A stretch of DNA of 8,468 bases from CAZWBR01 sp964404205 (GTDB lineage: Bacteria > Bacteroidota > Bacteroidia > Bacteroidales > Prolixibacteraceae): the NCBI GenBank assembly GCA_964404205.1, contig CAYOJD010000123.1, positions 1 to 8,468 on the forward strand, in the 5' to 3' direction. Numbering within the stretch: the first letter of the stretch is position 1; each line of letters starts with the position of its first letter. The position numbers and the translations under genes are program-made. Below, one piece after another: positions 1 through 6,775 of this stretch. The notes under the pieces were generated by a model. It did not search any database. It was not told the DNA's origin and saw nothing but the letters and a program-made list of their open reading frames with translations.

Positions 1-195
1 AGGCAAACCTATCAGCCTGCTGTTCAAAAAGCGTGGCGTGCATTGACTCAATGTGTCGATAATAATGGAAGAGTGGGCTGGGTGCAACCCATTGGCGCCG
101 ACCCACGCAAGAATTTTAATGCCGAGAGTTGGGAAGTTTATGGCACCGGGGCATTTCTGTTGGCCGGCAGTGAGGTAATTAAACTCAAAAGATAG
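1..195 (+). CDS. Glycoside hydrolase family 88/105 protein, C-terminal fragment (5' end outside window)
   Basis: The first 195 bases read openly in frame 1 as 64 codons ending in TAG. The tail has the pattern G-R-V-G-W-V-Q-P-I-G-A-D-P, then a short spacer, E-V-Y-G-T-G-A-F-L-L-A-G-S-E-V. This is the characteristic C-terminal end of unsaturated rhamnogalacturonyl/glucuronyl hydrolases (GH105/GH88, YteR-like). These (alpha/alpha)6-barrel enzymes hydrate and remove the 4,5-unsaturated uronic acid from oligosaccharides released by polysaccharide lyases. The catalytic aspartates and the N-terminus lie upstream of the window, so activity, substrate and any signal peptide cannot be judged. The gene converges on dnaJ and ends just before a strong stem-loop. 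The family call rests on the tail motif alone; the GH88 versus GH105 split is not resolved. Confidence 0.8.
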   Translation, partial: RQTYQPAVQKAWRALTQCVDNNGRVGWVQPIGADPRKNFNAESWEVYGTGAFLLAGSEVIKLKR

Positions 196-216
196 ATCCA
201 AATCAAATAGAAGTAA

Positions 217-249
217 AATTGCCCCGAAGCGTTAGCTATCGGGGCAATT
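217..249. terminator. Bidirectional rho-independent-type terminator between the GH88/105 gene and dnaJ
   Basis: Bases 217-227 (AATTGCCCCGA) pair with 239-249 (TCGGGGCAATT) in an 11-bp perfect stem. After one bulged A (238), AGC (228-230) pairs with GCT (235-237) around a GTTA loop. AATTTT follows on the plus strand after one intervening G, and a T-rich stretch (TTTTACTT) follows directly on the minus strand. It lies 21 bp after the plus-strand stop and 34 bp after the dnaJ stop, so it suits both converging genes. Confidence 0.85.
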
Positions 250-283
250 GAATTTTAACGGACTTTTACTAAGTATTCGGCAT

Positions 284-1432
284 TTAGTCGAACATATCTT
301 TCACTTTATCAAAGAAATTTCGCTCTTTACTGCTGTCCGGAACTTTAAATCCGGTTGAACTTTGCAGTTTCTCTACCATTTTCTTCTCTTCCGAATTCAA
401 TTTCTGTGGTATCCAGGCATGAATCCTGACCAACAGGTCGCCTTTCCCGTAGCCGTTTACGTCGGGAATTCCTTTTCCGCGAAGGCGTAGGATTTTTTCA
501 GGTTGGGTACCCGAATCAATTTTTACTTTTACTTTACCATCGATGGTCGGAATTTCGGCTGTTGTCCCAAGCGTCAAATCAGGAAACGAGAGATAGAGAT
601 TGTATATTAAATCATTTTCGTCGCGAATCAATTCCGGGTGTTCTTCTTCGGCAATTTGTACCAGCAGATCGCCTGGAATGCCACCTCTTCGGGCTGCATT
701 TCCTTTGCCACTTACCGATAATTGCATTCCTTCGGCTACACCTGCAGGTATTTTAATGGTTATCACCTCTTCGCCGGTCATAATGCCTTCACCATGGCAT
801 TTATCACATTTCTGCGAAATAATTTTACCATCGCCGCCACAAGTCGGGCAGGTTGATGTGGTTTGCATCTGTCCCAAAAAGGTGTTGCTGACACGCGTTA
901 CCTGGCCGGAACCTTTACAGGTGGAACAGGTGGTATGTCCGCTGCTGCCTTTGGCTCCGCTACCGTGACAACTGTCACAAGTGACATATTTTCTGACTTT
1001 TAGTTTTTTCTCGGCACCGGCTGCTATTTCGTTCAGGTTGAGTGTTACTTTTATACGAAGATTTGAACCGCGGTTGACACGCTGGCTGCGCGCATTGCCA
1101 CCAAAACCACCAAAACCGCCAAAGCTGCCACCTCCGCCAAAAATGTCGCCGAACATAGAAAAAATATCGTCCATCGACATATTGTGGCCGCTAAAACCAC
1201 CTTGATTACCCATCCCGGCATGGCCAAACTGGTCGTAACGTTGTTTTTTTTCCGGGCTGCTCAGTACTTCGTAAGCTTCTGCTGCCTCTTTAAACATCTC
1301 TTCCGACTCTTTATCGCCGGGATTTTTATCGGGATGATATTGAATTGCCTTCTTACGGTAAGCTTTTTTAATCTCTTCAGCGGTAGCGCTTTTCGAAACC
1401 CCTAATACTTCATAGTAATCTCTTTTTGCCAT
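284..1432 (-). CDS. dnaJ: Chaperone protein DnaJ (Hsp40, type I)
   Basis: Cytoplasmic co-chaperone that delivers unfolded clients to DnaK (Hsp70) and stimulates its ATPase. The 382-aa product has the full type I layout. The J domain covers about residues 4-70, with the essential HPD triad at 33-35. A Gly/Phe-rich linker (about 73-113) has repeated GGFGG units. The zinc-finger region carries four CxxCxGxG repeats at 152-159, 169-176, 195-202 and 209-216. The C-terminal substrate-binding domains follow, including the IPAGVAEGMQL and GDLLVQI segments. All eight zinc-ligand cysteines are present and the length is normal for the family. The ATG start gives the conserved opening AKRDYYEVLGV. It lies 26 bp downstream of grpE on the same strand, so co-transcription is likely. 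dnaK is not in the window. Transcription should end at the stem-loop at 217-249. Confidence 0.98.
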   Translation of the reverse strand: MAKRDYYEVLGVSKSATAEEIKKAYRKKAIQYHPDKNPGDKESEEMFKEAAEAYEVLSSPEKKQRYDQFGHAGMGNQGGFSGHNMSMDDIFSMFGDIFGGGGSFGGFGGFGGNARSQRVNRGSNLRIKVTLNLNEIAAGAEKKLKVRKYVTCDSCHGSGAKGSSGHTTCSTCKGSGQVTRVSNTFLGQMQTTSTCPTCGGDGKIISQKCDKCHGEGIMTGEEVITIKIPAGVAEGMQLSVSGKGNAARRGGIPGDLLVQIAEEEHPELIRDENDLIYNLYLSFPDLTLGTTAEIPTIDGKVKVKIDSGTQPEKILRLRGKGIPDVNGYGKGDLLVRIHAWIPQKLNSEEKKMVEKLQSSTGFKVPDSSKERNFFDKVKDMFD

Positions 1433-1458
1433 TTTAATTCATTTTCAGAAGTAAATAT

Positions 1459-2085
1459 TTACTCGCCAACTACTACTTTGGCAAAACGTATAACCTTGTC
1501 GTTGAGGTAGTAGCCTTTCTGAATAACATCGACAACCTTACCTTTAAGTTCTTCGGTCGGTGCCGGGATTTTGGTTATGGCCTCGTGCATATCGGTATTG
1601 AAGTCGGCACCTATAGCATCTATCTCGGTCACGCCATTTTGTTTGGTGAAATCTTTGAATTTATTATATATCAATAGAATGCCTTCCTTTGTAGCTTCGG
1701 CATCAGTCGAATTGTTGCTGGCCTGGATAGCCCGCTCAAAATCGTCGATTACTGAAAGTATATTGGATAATACTTTTTCGGAAGCAGAATTGATTAGTTC
1801 CATTTTTTCTTTCAGTGTACGACGTCTGAAATTGTCAAAATCGGCAGAAAGGCGAAGGTATTTGTCATTTGCACCGGCCAAATTGGCTTTAAGTTCGGCC
1901 ACTTCTGCTTCCAACCCCGTAATTTTTGCTTTTGAATCTATATCACTTTCCGGCGACGCTTCATTGGGATCGATTGTTGCCTCTTGCAGGTTTTTATTGT
2001 CAATATTCTGATTTTCAGTATTCTGTTCTATGTCGACTGTTGGTTGTGCCATATGCTTTTCTTTATCGTCTCTCTTTTTCGTCAT
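1459..2085 (-). CDS. grpE: Nucleotide exchange factor GrpE
   Basis: GrpE releases ADP from DnaK and so resets the DnaK-DnaJ cycle in the cytoplasm. From the chosen ATG the product is 208 aa. It has an acidic, poorly conserved N-terminal tail, then a helical coiled-coil stretch (about residues 56-90) leading into the family signature RLSADFDNFRRR. The C-terminal beta domain contains DMHEAI and the closing VIQKGYYLNDKVIRFAKVVV signature. The frame stays open to a TTG at 2103 (214 aa), but the ATG at 2085 has an A-rich leader typical of Bacteroidota and is preferred. A second ATG at 2052 (MAQPTVDIEQ, 197 aa) follows AAGAAAAG and is a real alternative, because this tail is not conserved. It sits immediately upstream of dnaJ. 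The region upstream holds two CTGnCA-containing inverted repeats that may control the pair. Confidence 0.95.
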   Translation of the reverse strand: MTKKRDDKEKHMAQPTVDIEQNTENQNIDNKNLQEATIDPNEASPESDIDSKAKITGLEAEVAELKANLAGANDKYLRLSADFDNFRRRTLKEKMELINSASEKVLSNILSVIDDFERAIQASNNSTDAEATKEGILLIYNKFKDFTKQNGVTEIDAIGADFNTDMHEAITKIPAPTEELKGKVVDVIQKGYYLNDKVIRFAKVVVGE

Positions 2086-2130
2086 GATTCTACTTTTTTT
2101 CAACTTCTTGATTATTACATAGCAAATTAT

Positions 2131-2143
2131 CTGCCAATGGCAG
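2131..2143. promoter_or_regulatory. Palindrome CTGCCA-A-TGGCAG upstream of grpE (candidate operator)
   Basis: Perfect 6+1+6 palindrome, 45 bp upstream of the preferred grpE ATG. A one-base spacer is too short for a full RNA hairpin loop, so a DNA-binding site is more likely than an RNA element. Its half-site CTGnCA recurs in both arms of the hairpin at 2152-2193. Just downstream on the minus strand is ATAATTTG (2123-2130), an imperfect match to the Bacteroidota -7 element TAnnTTTG. With a possible TTTG at 2153-2156 it could form a weak promoter overlapping the palindrome. The palindrome is seen in the sequence; its role is inferred. Confidence 0.4.
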
Positions 2144-2151
2144 CTAAAGCG

Positions 2152-2193
2152 ACAAACTGACAGAAAAAAGTCTTCCTTTATCTGTCAGTTTGT
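2152..2193 (-). repeat. 42-nt near-perfect inverted repeat / hairpin between murA and grpE
   Basis: ACAAACTGACAG (2152-2163) is the exact reverse complement of CTGTCAGTTTGT (2182-2193). Read on the minus strand, the fold continues inward past one U-U mismatch, through three A-U pairs, one G-U and one G-C, to an AAGA tetraloop. That gives 18 pairs in 19 positions. It starts 31 bp after the murA stop. On the minus strand it is followed by CGCTTTAGC and not a T tract, so it is not a standard intrinsic terminator. It may still protect or terminate the murA mRNA, or act as a regulatory site for grpE-dnaJ through its CTGnCAG half-sites. Confidence 0.6.
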
Positions 2194-2224
2194 TCAGTCG
2201 GGGATTGTTGCAGGCAATGAAATT

Positions 2225-3529
2225 TTATTCCCTGATAATTTTGGCTCCTAAAGCATTCAGCCTCATATCAATATTTTCGTACCCACGGTCAATTTGTTCG
2301 ATATTGTCGATGGTCGATTTCCCGTTGGCTGAAAGTGCGGCAATGAGTAGTGCTACACCGGCACGAATATCGGGCGAACTCATTTTGGTTGCCCTGAGCG
2401 GGTGCGATTTTTCCAGTCCGATAACGGTGGCCCGGTGCGGGTCGCATAATATTATTTTTGCCCCCATATCAATCAATCTATCAACGAAGAAAAGGCGGCT
2501 TTCAAACATTTTCTGATGGATAAGTATGCTGCCTTTGGCTTGCGTGGCTACGACCAAAAAAACACTGAGCAGGTCGGGGGTAAGGCCCGGCCATGGTGCA
2601 TCGGCTATGGTCATGATGGAACCGTCGATAAACGATTCGATTTCGTAATTATCCTGAGCCGGGATGTGAATGTCGTCGCCGATGCGGTTGAGTGAGATTC
2701 CCAGGCGGCGAAACGAGTCGGGGATAATACCCAGTTGGTCGTAACCGGCATTTTTGATCAGGATATCGGATGAGGTCATGGCGGCCAAGCCGATAAAACT
2801 TCCAACTTCAATCATATCGGGCAATAACCGGTGTTCGCATCCTTTGAGCGTTACAACACCTTTTATTGTCAAAAGATTGGAGCCTATTCCCTCGATTTTG
2901 GCACCCATGCTCACCAACATTTTACAAAGTTGCTGAATGTATGGTTCGCAGGCTGCATTGTAGATGGTAGTCGTTCCCTGGGCCATTACGGCAGCCATGA
3001 TAAGGTTGGCTGTTCCGGTAACCGATGCTTCGTCAAGTAACATATAACAGCCTGTCAGGGCTGGCGCTTCAACTTCGTATAACGATTTTGCGGCATCGAA
3101 ATGAAAGGTAGCTCCCAACATCTCGAAACCCCTGAAGTGGGTGTCGAGCCGTCGACGGCCTATCTTGTCGCCGCCGGGCTGCGGTATGATGCCTTTCCCA
3201 AAACGGGCCAGCAAAGGGCCGACAATCATAATGGAACCGCGCAGACTTGCGGCCTGAGAGAAAAAACGCTCGCTTTTCAGGTAATCCATATCGATTTTGT
3301 CGGCCTGAAAAGTGTAACTTCCCTTTTGGTTCCGGGAAACGGAAAGCCCTAAATCTTTCAGGATTTCAATCAGTTTGATAACATCCCTGATCTCGGGAAT
3401 GTTGGTGATGGTAACTTTATCGGCAGTAAGCAGCGTGGCACAAATCACCTGCAAGGCTTCGTTCTTTGCTCCTTGCGGTGTCAGTTCGCCTTGAAGGCGT
3501 TGTCCACCTTCGATAATAAACCTTGCCAT
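2225..3529 (-). CDS. murA: UDP-N-acetylglucosamine 1-carboxyvinyltransferase MurA (Cys-to-Asp active site)
   Basis: MurA transfers enolpyruvate from PEP to UDP-GlcNAc, the first committed step of peptidoglycan synthesis, in the cytoplasm. The 434-aa product has the normal length and the two inside-out alpha/beta-barrel halves of the EPSP-synthase superfamily. The conserved lysine of the GAKNEAL motif is residue 22. The catalytic loop reads PGGDKIGRRRLDTHF, and residue 121 is Asp (GAC, 3167-3169) where the E. coli enzyme has Cys115. The late motif IDRGYENID supplies the conserved arginine (415). In other MurA enzymes an Asp at the Cys115 position keeps activity and removes the residue that fosfomycin alkylates, so low fosfomycin sensitivity is inferred. 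The ATG start follows AGAGAATAGCC and lies 10 bp after the DUF4290 stop, so the two genes are very likely co-transcribed. Confidence 0.97.
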   Translation of the reverse strand: MARFIIEGGQRLQGELTPQGAKNEALQVICATLLTADKVTITNIPEIRDVIKLIEILKDLGLSVSRNQKGSYTFQADKIDMDYLKSERFFSQAASLRGSIMIVGPLLARFGKGIIPQPGGDKIGRRRLDTHFRGFEMLGATFHFDAAKSLYEVEAPALTGCYMLLDEASVTGTANLIMAAVMAQGTTTIYNAACEPYIQQLCKMLVSMGAKIEGIGSNLLTIKGVVTLKGCEHRLLPDMIEVGSFIGLAAMTSSDILIKNAGYDQLGIIPDSFRRLGISLNRIGDDIHIPAQDNYEIESFIDGSIMTIADAPWPGLTPDLLSVFLVVATQAKGSILIHQKMFESRLFFVDRLIDMGAKIILCDPHRATVIGLEKSHPLRATKMSSPDIRAGVALLIAALSANGKSTIDNIEQIDRGYENIDMRLNALGAKIIRE

Positions 3530-3539
3530 GGGCTATTCT

Positions 3540-4169
3540 CTATTTGTGTTTTCGGTTAGGATTGTTCTGCCCGCCTTTTTTTTGCTGTTGTTTGGGTTTC
3601 TGCGGTTTAACTATGTCGATAACTTCCTGTAGTTTAAAGTTCTCGCCAACATTGAGCTTTCCTTTTGATATGAGCGAAAGGTCATCCAGAATTTTTTCAT
3701 CGTCAACGGCATCTTTGTTCCATGTCAGGTACGATTTCTTCATTTGGTTGGCCAACTGTTCTGTTGCTACCGTTTTGGCCGGATTTTCGTCATCCATGGC
3801 AACGGTGTTGGTAATGAGTTGTTCCATAATCTTTCCGTAGTGGCGAAAACGAATATCCGACTGGTTGTACGGAACAAACTGTGGCTTTTCCGAGAATGTT
3901 TCGGGCTTGGGCGGGTCAAATGGGTAATCGATATCGAGTTTAAAATCAGACATGATGGCAATGTGATCCCATAATTTATGTTTGAAATCATTGATGTCGC
4001 GAAGATACGGATACATTGTCCCCATAATATCGATGATTGATTTTACGGCCAGATTGCGCTCGTCTTTGTCTTCGATTTGAAGTACGTGGTCGACCATTTT
4101 CTGCAAACAGCGGCCATATTCTGGCAGTTTCATCTTTTTACGCTGCGTGTTGTAATCTTTTGATATCAT
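3540..4169 (-). CDS. DUF4290 family protein
   Basis: This 209-aa protein of unknown function belongs to a family restricted to Bacteroidota (DUF4290). The recognisable parts are an N-terminal YGRCLQKMVDHVLQIEDKDER helix region (residues 18-38), IDIMGTMYPYLRDINDFKHKLWDH (about 46-69) and DFKLDIDYPFDPP (about 75-87). The C-terminal 20 residues are a Gln/Lys/Asn-rich basic tail, probably disordered. No signal peptide, membrane segment or catalytic motif is visible, so a soluble cytoplasmic protein is expected. From what I know of Bacteroidota genomes, DUF4290 usually sits directly upstream of murA, as here (10 bp gap). This suggests, without proving it, a role linked to envelope or growth control. 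The ATG at 4169 is the first in frame and gives the expected N-terminus. Confidence 0.88.
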   Translation of the reverse strand: MISKDYNTQRKKMKLPEYGRCLQKMVDHVLQIEDKDERNLAVKSIIDIMGTMYPYLRDINDFKHKLWDHIAIMSDFKLDIDYPFDPPKPETFSEKPQFVPYNQSDIRFRHYGKIMEQLITNTVAMDDENPAKTVATEQLANQMKKSYLTWNKDAVDDEKILDDLSLISKGKLNVGENFKLQEVIDIVKPQKPKQQQKKGGQNNPNRKHK

Positions 4170-4197
4170 GGGGTGTTTTTATTAACTTATTGTTTGA

Positions 4198-4232
4198 CAG
4201 AATTATACTTCCGTTGTTTTTTCATTCACAAA
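4198..4232 (-). promoter_or_regulatory. Weak candidate promoter for DUF4290-murA
   Basis: In the 100-bp gap between the helicase and DUF4290, the minus strand has TAATTCTG (4198-4205), one mismatch from the Bacteroidota -7 element TAnnTTTG. TTTG (4229-4232) lies 23 bp upstream of it, at the long end of accepted spacing. The -7 element ends about 28 bp before the ATG. It may give DUF4290-murA its own transcription, but readthrough from the helicase gene is equally possible. No terminator hairpin is visible in this gap. Confidence 0.25.
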
Positions 4233-4269
4233 TCTACTTTTTTTCGTCACCATATCAAAGCGTCGTGCT

Positions 4270-6570
4270 TCATCTTGATATCTTTAATTTGGCAAATTTC
4301 AACAGCAACTGCTTTTCTCCCTGATTAGGGAAAAAGACTTTGGCTTTTGCTTCGGGCATCACACCTTGAATTTCAATGATTTTTCCCCTGCCAAAGCGCT
4401 GGTGTTCGATATACATGCCGGCTTCAAAAGTGGCTGGATCGTCTGCCTCGAAATTGTCGGACAGTGGTGTTGCAGTTGTCCCCGTTCGTGTAACCTGCTG
4501 CTGTCGGTTCAACGGTTGCGAATGGCTGCTTCGTGCCGGTTGTGGTGGCAACTTTCCTTCTTCGGCCAACACTCGGCTATGAAATTGCGGGAACATTCGG
4601 CTGTTTTGAATATCAAGGAAATGCAAATCGATCTCTCCAATAAAACGGCTCGGATTGCTGAAATCGAGCTTCCCCCATCTGAAACGCTGCTGCGCGCACG
4701 AGAGGAAAGCCTTTTTCCTGGCCCGTGTGAGCGCGACATAAAAGAGCCTTCGTTCTTCTTCAAGTTCGGCCAAAGTCATTGTTCCCGAAAATCCTGACGG
4801 GAAGAGGTTTTCTTCCATTCCTACAATAAAAACATTGTTGAATTCCAATCCCTTCGAAGAGTGGACTGTCATCATCGTTATTTTATCGACATCGTCCGAT
4901 TTATCCTGATCCTGATCGGTGAGCAGCGAAACCTCCTCCATAAAATTGGCCAACTGATTGTCGCGCCCCTCTTCCTGAGCGCTGTCCGAGAATAATTTAA
5001 TGGCATTGAGCAACTCCTGTATGTTTTCGCTGCGGCTGATGCTTTCCGGCGATTTATCCTGATAAAATTCGGCCAAAATTCCGGCTTGAGTGGCAATTTG
5101 CTGAGCCATTTCGAAAGCTTCGGTTTGAGCGGCTTTTTCGCCAAAGCGGCTAAGCAATTCGATAAATTCAGTTACTTTTTTAGCAGAACCACTGTTGAGC
5201 CCGGCTTTGGTCAGGTGCTGAATATTCGATGCGATTTCCCACATGCTTGCGTTTTGGCGTGAAGCCTCTTCTTCGATACGGCCAATGGTGGTTGCACCAA
5301 TTCCACGTGCCGGATAGTTGATAATTCGTTTAAACGATTCGTCATCGCGGGTGTTGATAGCCAGCCTGAAATAGGCCAAAATGTCCTTGATCTCCTTGCG
5401 TTGGTAGAACGACAACCCGCCGTATATTTTGTAGGGAATATTCCGTTTACGGAGCACCTCTTCGAAAATTCGCGACTGGGCGTTGGTGCGGTAAAGAATG
5501 GCGAAATCGGACCAGTTGTCGTGTTCACGCATACGGATTTCATGAATCTCGTTGGCCACCAGAAAACCCTCTTCCTGATCGTTAATGGCAGTAATAACCT
5601 TGATTTTATGCCCGGACTCGTTTTCGCTAAAAACGGTTTTGTGAATCTGGTTTTTATTTTTTGCAATCAGGCTGTTGGCTGCATTGACAATTGTTTGAGT
5701 TGAACGGTAATTTTGTTCGAGTTTATAGGTTTTAAATTCAGGATAGTCGTTTTTGAAATTCAAGATATTTTCGATGCGTGCCCCGCGAAAAGCATAAATA
5801 CTCTGGGCATCGTCGCCCACAACGCAGATGTTTTGGTGCGGCTCGGCCAGCTTTTTGACAATCATGTATTGCGAAAAGTTGGTGTCCTGATACTCGTCTA
5901 CCAGAATATATTGAAATGCCTGTTGATATTTCTCCAGTATTTCGGGATGATCGCGGAAAAGCAGATTGGTTAATAACAGCAAATCGTCAAAATCCATCGC
6001 GCCGGCATTTTTGCACCGGCGGGCATATTCGGCATAAATCTCTCCGGTTTTGGGGATTCGGGCCATTTTGTCAGCTTCGCGAACCGAACTGTTGGCCATG
6101 TAAGCCCCCGGGGTAACCAGATTATTTTTGGCAGCCGAGATACGGCTCATTACCACACCCGGTTTATATACGGCTTCGTCGAGGCTTAAACTTTTAATAA
6201 TTGTCCGAAGCAGGCTTTTGGCATCCTGTGTATCATAAATGGTAAACGTCGACGGGTAGCCAAGCGTCGAAGCTTCGGCGCGCAAAATCCGCGAAAAAAC
6301 GGAATGGAATGTGCCCATCCAAAGATAGCGGGCAATTTGTGGCCCAACCATGTGGGTGATCCGCTCTTTCATTTCGCGGGCAGCTTTGTTGGTAAAGGTG
6401 AGCGCCAGCACAGCCGACGAGCGCACGCCCTGGCTCAACAGGTGGGCAATCCGGTTGGTCAGCACCCTGGTTTTTCCGGATCCGGCGCCGGCAATCACCA
6501 GCGACGGGCCTTCGGTGTTGATAACTGCCTGCAGCTGTGCCTCGTTCAGATTTTCAAGATATTTGCTCAA
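4270..6570 (-). CDS. ATP-dependent 3'-5' DNA helicase, UvrD/PcrA family
   Basis: Superfamily 1A helicase acting in nucleotide-excision and mismatch repair and in removal of protein roadblocks from DNA. From the chosen TTG start it is 766 aa, with all SF1 motifs in order. These are the Q motif (LNEAQLQAV, about 8-16), Walker A GAGSGKT (28-34), Ia (TFTNKAAREM, 58-67), Walker B VDEYQD (224-229), III (GDDAQSIYAFRG, 252-263), IV (QNYRS, 286-290), V (TVHSSKGLEF, 568-577) and VI (ALTRAR, 613-618). The C-terminal GxxxxHxxFGxGxI module is the Tudor-like domain of UvrD/PcrA that contacts RNA polymerase. The frame stays open upstream to another TTG (6669), but that extension holds no conserved sequence and overlaps a -7 promoter element. 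TTG at 6570 gives SKYLENLNEAQ, as in family members. PcrA versus UvrD naming is arbitrary here. Confidence 0.95.
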   Translation of the reverse strand: MSKYLENLNEAQLQAVINTEGPSLVIAGAGSGKTRVLTNRIAHLLSQGVRSSAVLALTFTNKAAREMKERITHMVGPQIARYLWMGTFHSVFSRILRAEASTLGYPSTFTIYDTQDAKSLLRTIIKSLSLDEAVYKPGVVMSRISAAKNNLVTPGAYMANSSVREADKMARIPKTGEIYAEYARRCKNAGAMDFDDLLLLTNLLFRDHPEILEKYQQAFQYILVDEYQDTNFSQYMIVKKLAEPHQNICVVGDDAQSIYAFRGARIENILNFKNDYPEFKTYKLEQNYRSTQTIVNAANSLIAKNKNQIHKTVFSENESGHKIKVITAINDQEEGFLVANEIHEIRMREHDNWSDFAILYRTNAQSRIFEEVLRKRNIPYKIYGGLSFYQRKEIKDILAYFRLAINTRDDESFKRIINYPARGIGATTIGRIEEEASRQNASMWEIASNIQHLTKAGLNSGSAKKVTEFIELLSRFGEKAAQTEAFEMAQQIATQAGILAEFYQDKSPESISRSENIQELLNAIKLFSDSAQEEGRDNQLANFMEEVSLLTDQDQDKSDDVDKITMMTVHSSKGLEFNNVFIVGMEENLFPSGFSGTMTLAELEEERRLFYVALTRARKKAFLSCAQQRFRWGKLDFSNPSRFIGEIDLHFLDIQNSRMFPQFHSRVLAEEGKLPPQPARSSHSQPLNRQQQVTRTGTTATPLSDNFEADDPATFEAGMYIEHQRFGRGKIIEIQGVMPEAKAKVFFPNQGEKQLLLKFAKLKISR

Positions 6571-6615
6571 TGCTTCGGGTATTTTCTGTTTAAATGTCTG
6601 TTTTCGGTTGTTTTG

Positions 6616-6623
6616 CAAAGATA
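6616..6623 (-). promoter_or_regulatory. Candidate -7 element (TATCTTTG) for the UvrD/PcrA helicase gene
   Basis: The minus strand reads TATCTTTG, an exact match to the Bacteroidota -7 consensus TAnnTTTG. No TTTG or TTG is found 17-23 bp upstream, so the -33 half is missing or degenerate. Transcription would start about 40 nt before the TTG start codon at 6570. That would place the earlier in-frame TTG codons (6669 and the one within this element) outside the mRNA coding region. Confidence 0.45.
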
Positions 6624-6714
6624 AGATGCACGGCAGAATTATTGGCTGGTTGTTGAAAGATTTACGCAAGAAAGTGACAACTATCGATACGCGTTAAACT
6701 GTACGTCGAAAATA

Positions 6715-6745
6715 TTTGGCTACATGCCCATGTTGTTTAATTTTG
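6715..6745 (+). promoter_or_regulatory. Bacteroidota housekeeping promoter (TTTG-N19-TAATTTTG) for the T9SS cargo gene
   Basis: TTTG (6715-6718) and TAATTTTG (6738-6745) are separated by exactly 19 bp. This matches the -33/-7 promoter recognised by the primary sigma factor in Bacteroides and Flavobacterium. The expected start site is near 6750, leaving a leader of about 25 nt with AGGAAA (6763-6768) as a Shine-Dalgarno-like site before ATG 6776. The divergent helicase promoter lies about 90 bp away. Confidence 0.75.
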
Positions 6746-6775
6746 TATTATTGTAAATCATCAGGAAAACCGGAT

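Noticed and set aside
562..1405. Several plus-strand open frames of 64-122 codons across dnaJ
   Set aside because: They are antisense to the intact, highly conserved dnaJ and carry no motif of their own.
1571..2011. Plus-strand frame of 146 codons opposite grpE
   Set aside because: The protein is low in any recognisable motif and is explained by the codon use of the conserved grpE frame on the other strand.
2086..2103. TTG start of grpE at 2103
   Set aside because: It adds only six residues (start codon plus KKSRI) and has no better ribosome site than the ATG at 2085.
2104..2224. CIRCE/HrcA operator upstream of grpE
   Set aside because: No sequence resembling TTAGCACTC-N9-GAGTGCTAA is present. 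The repeats found here have a different half-site.
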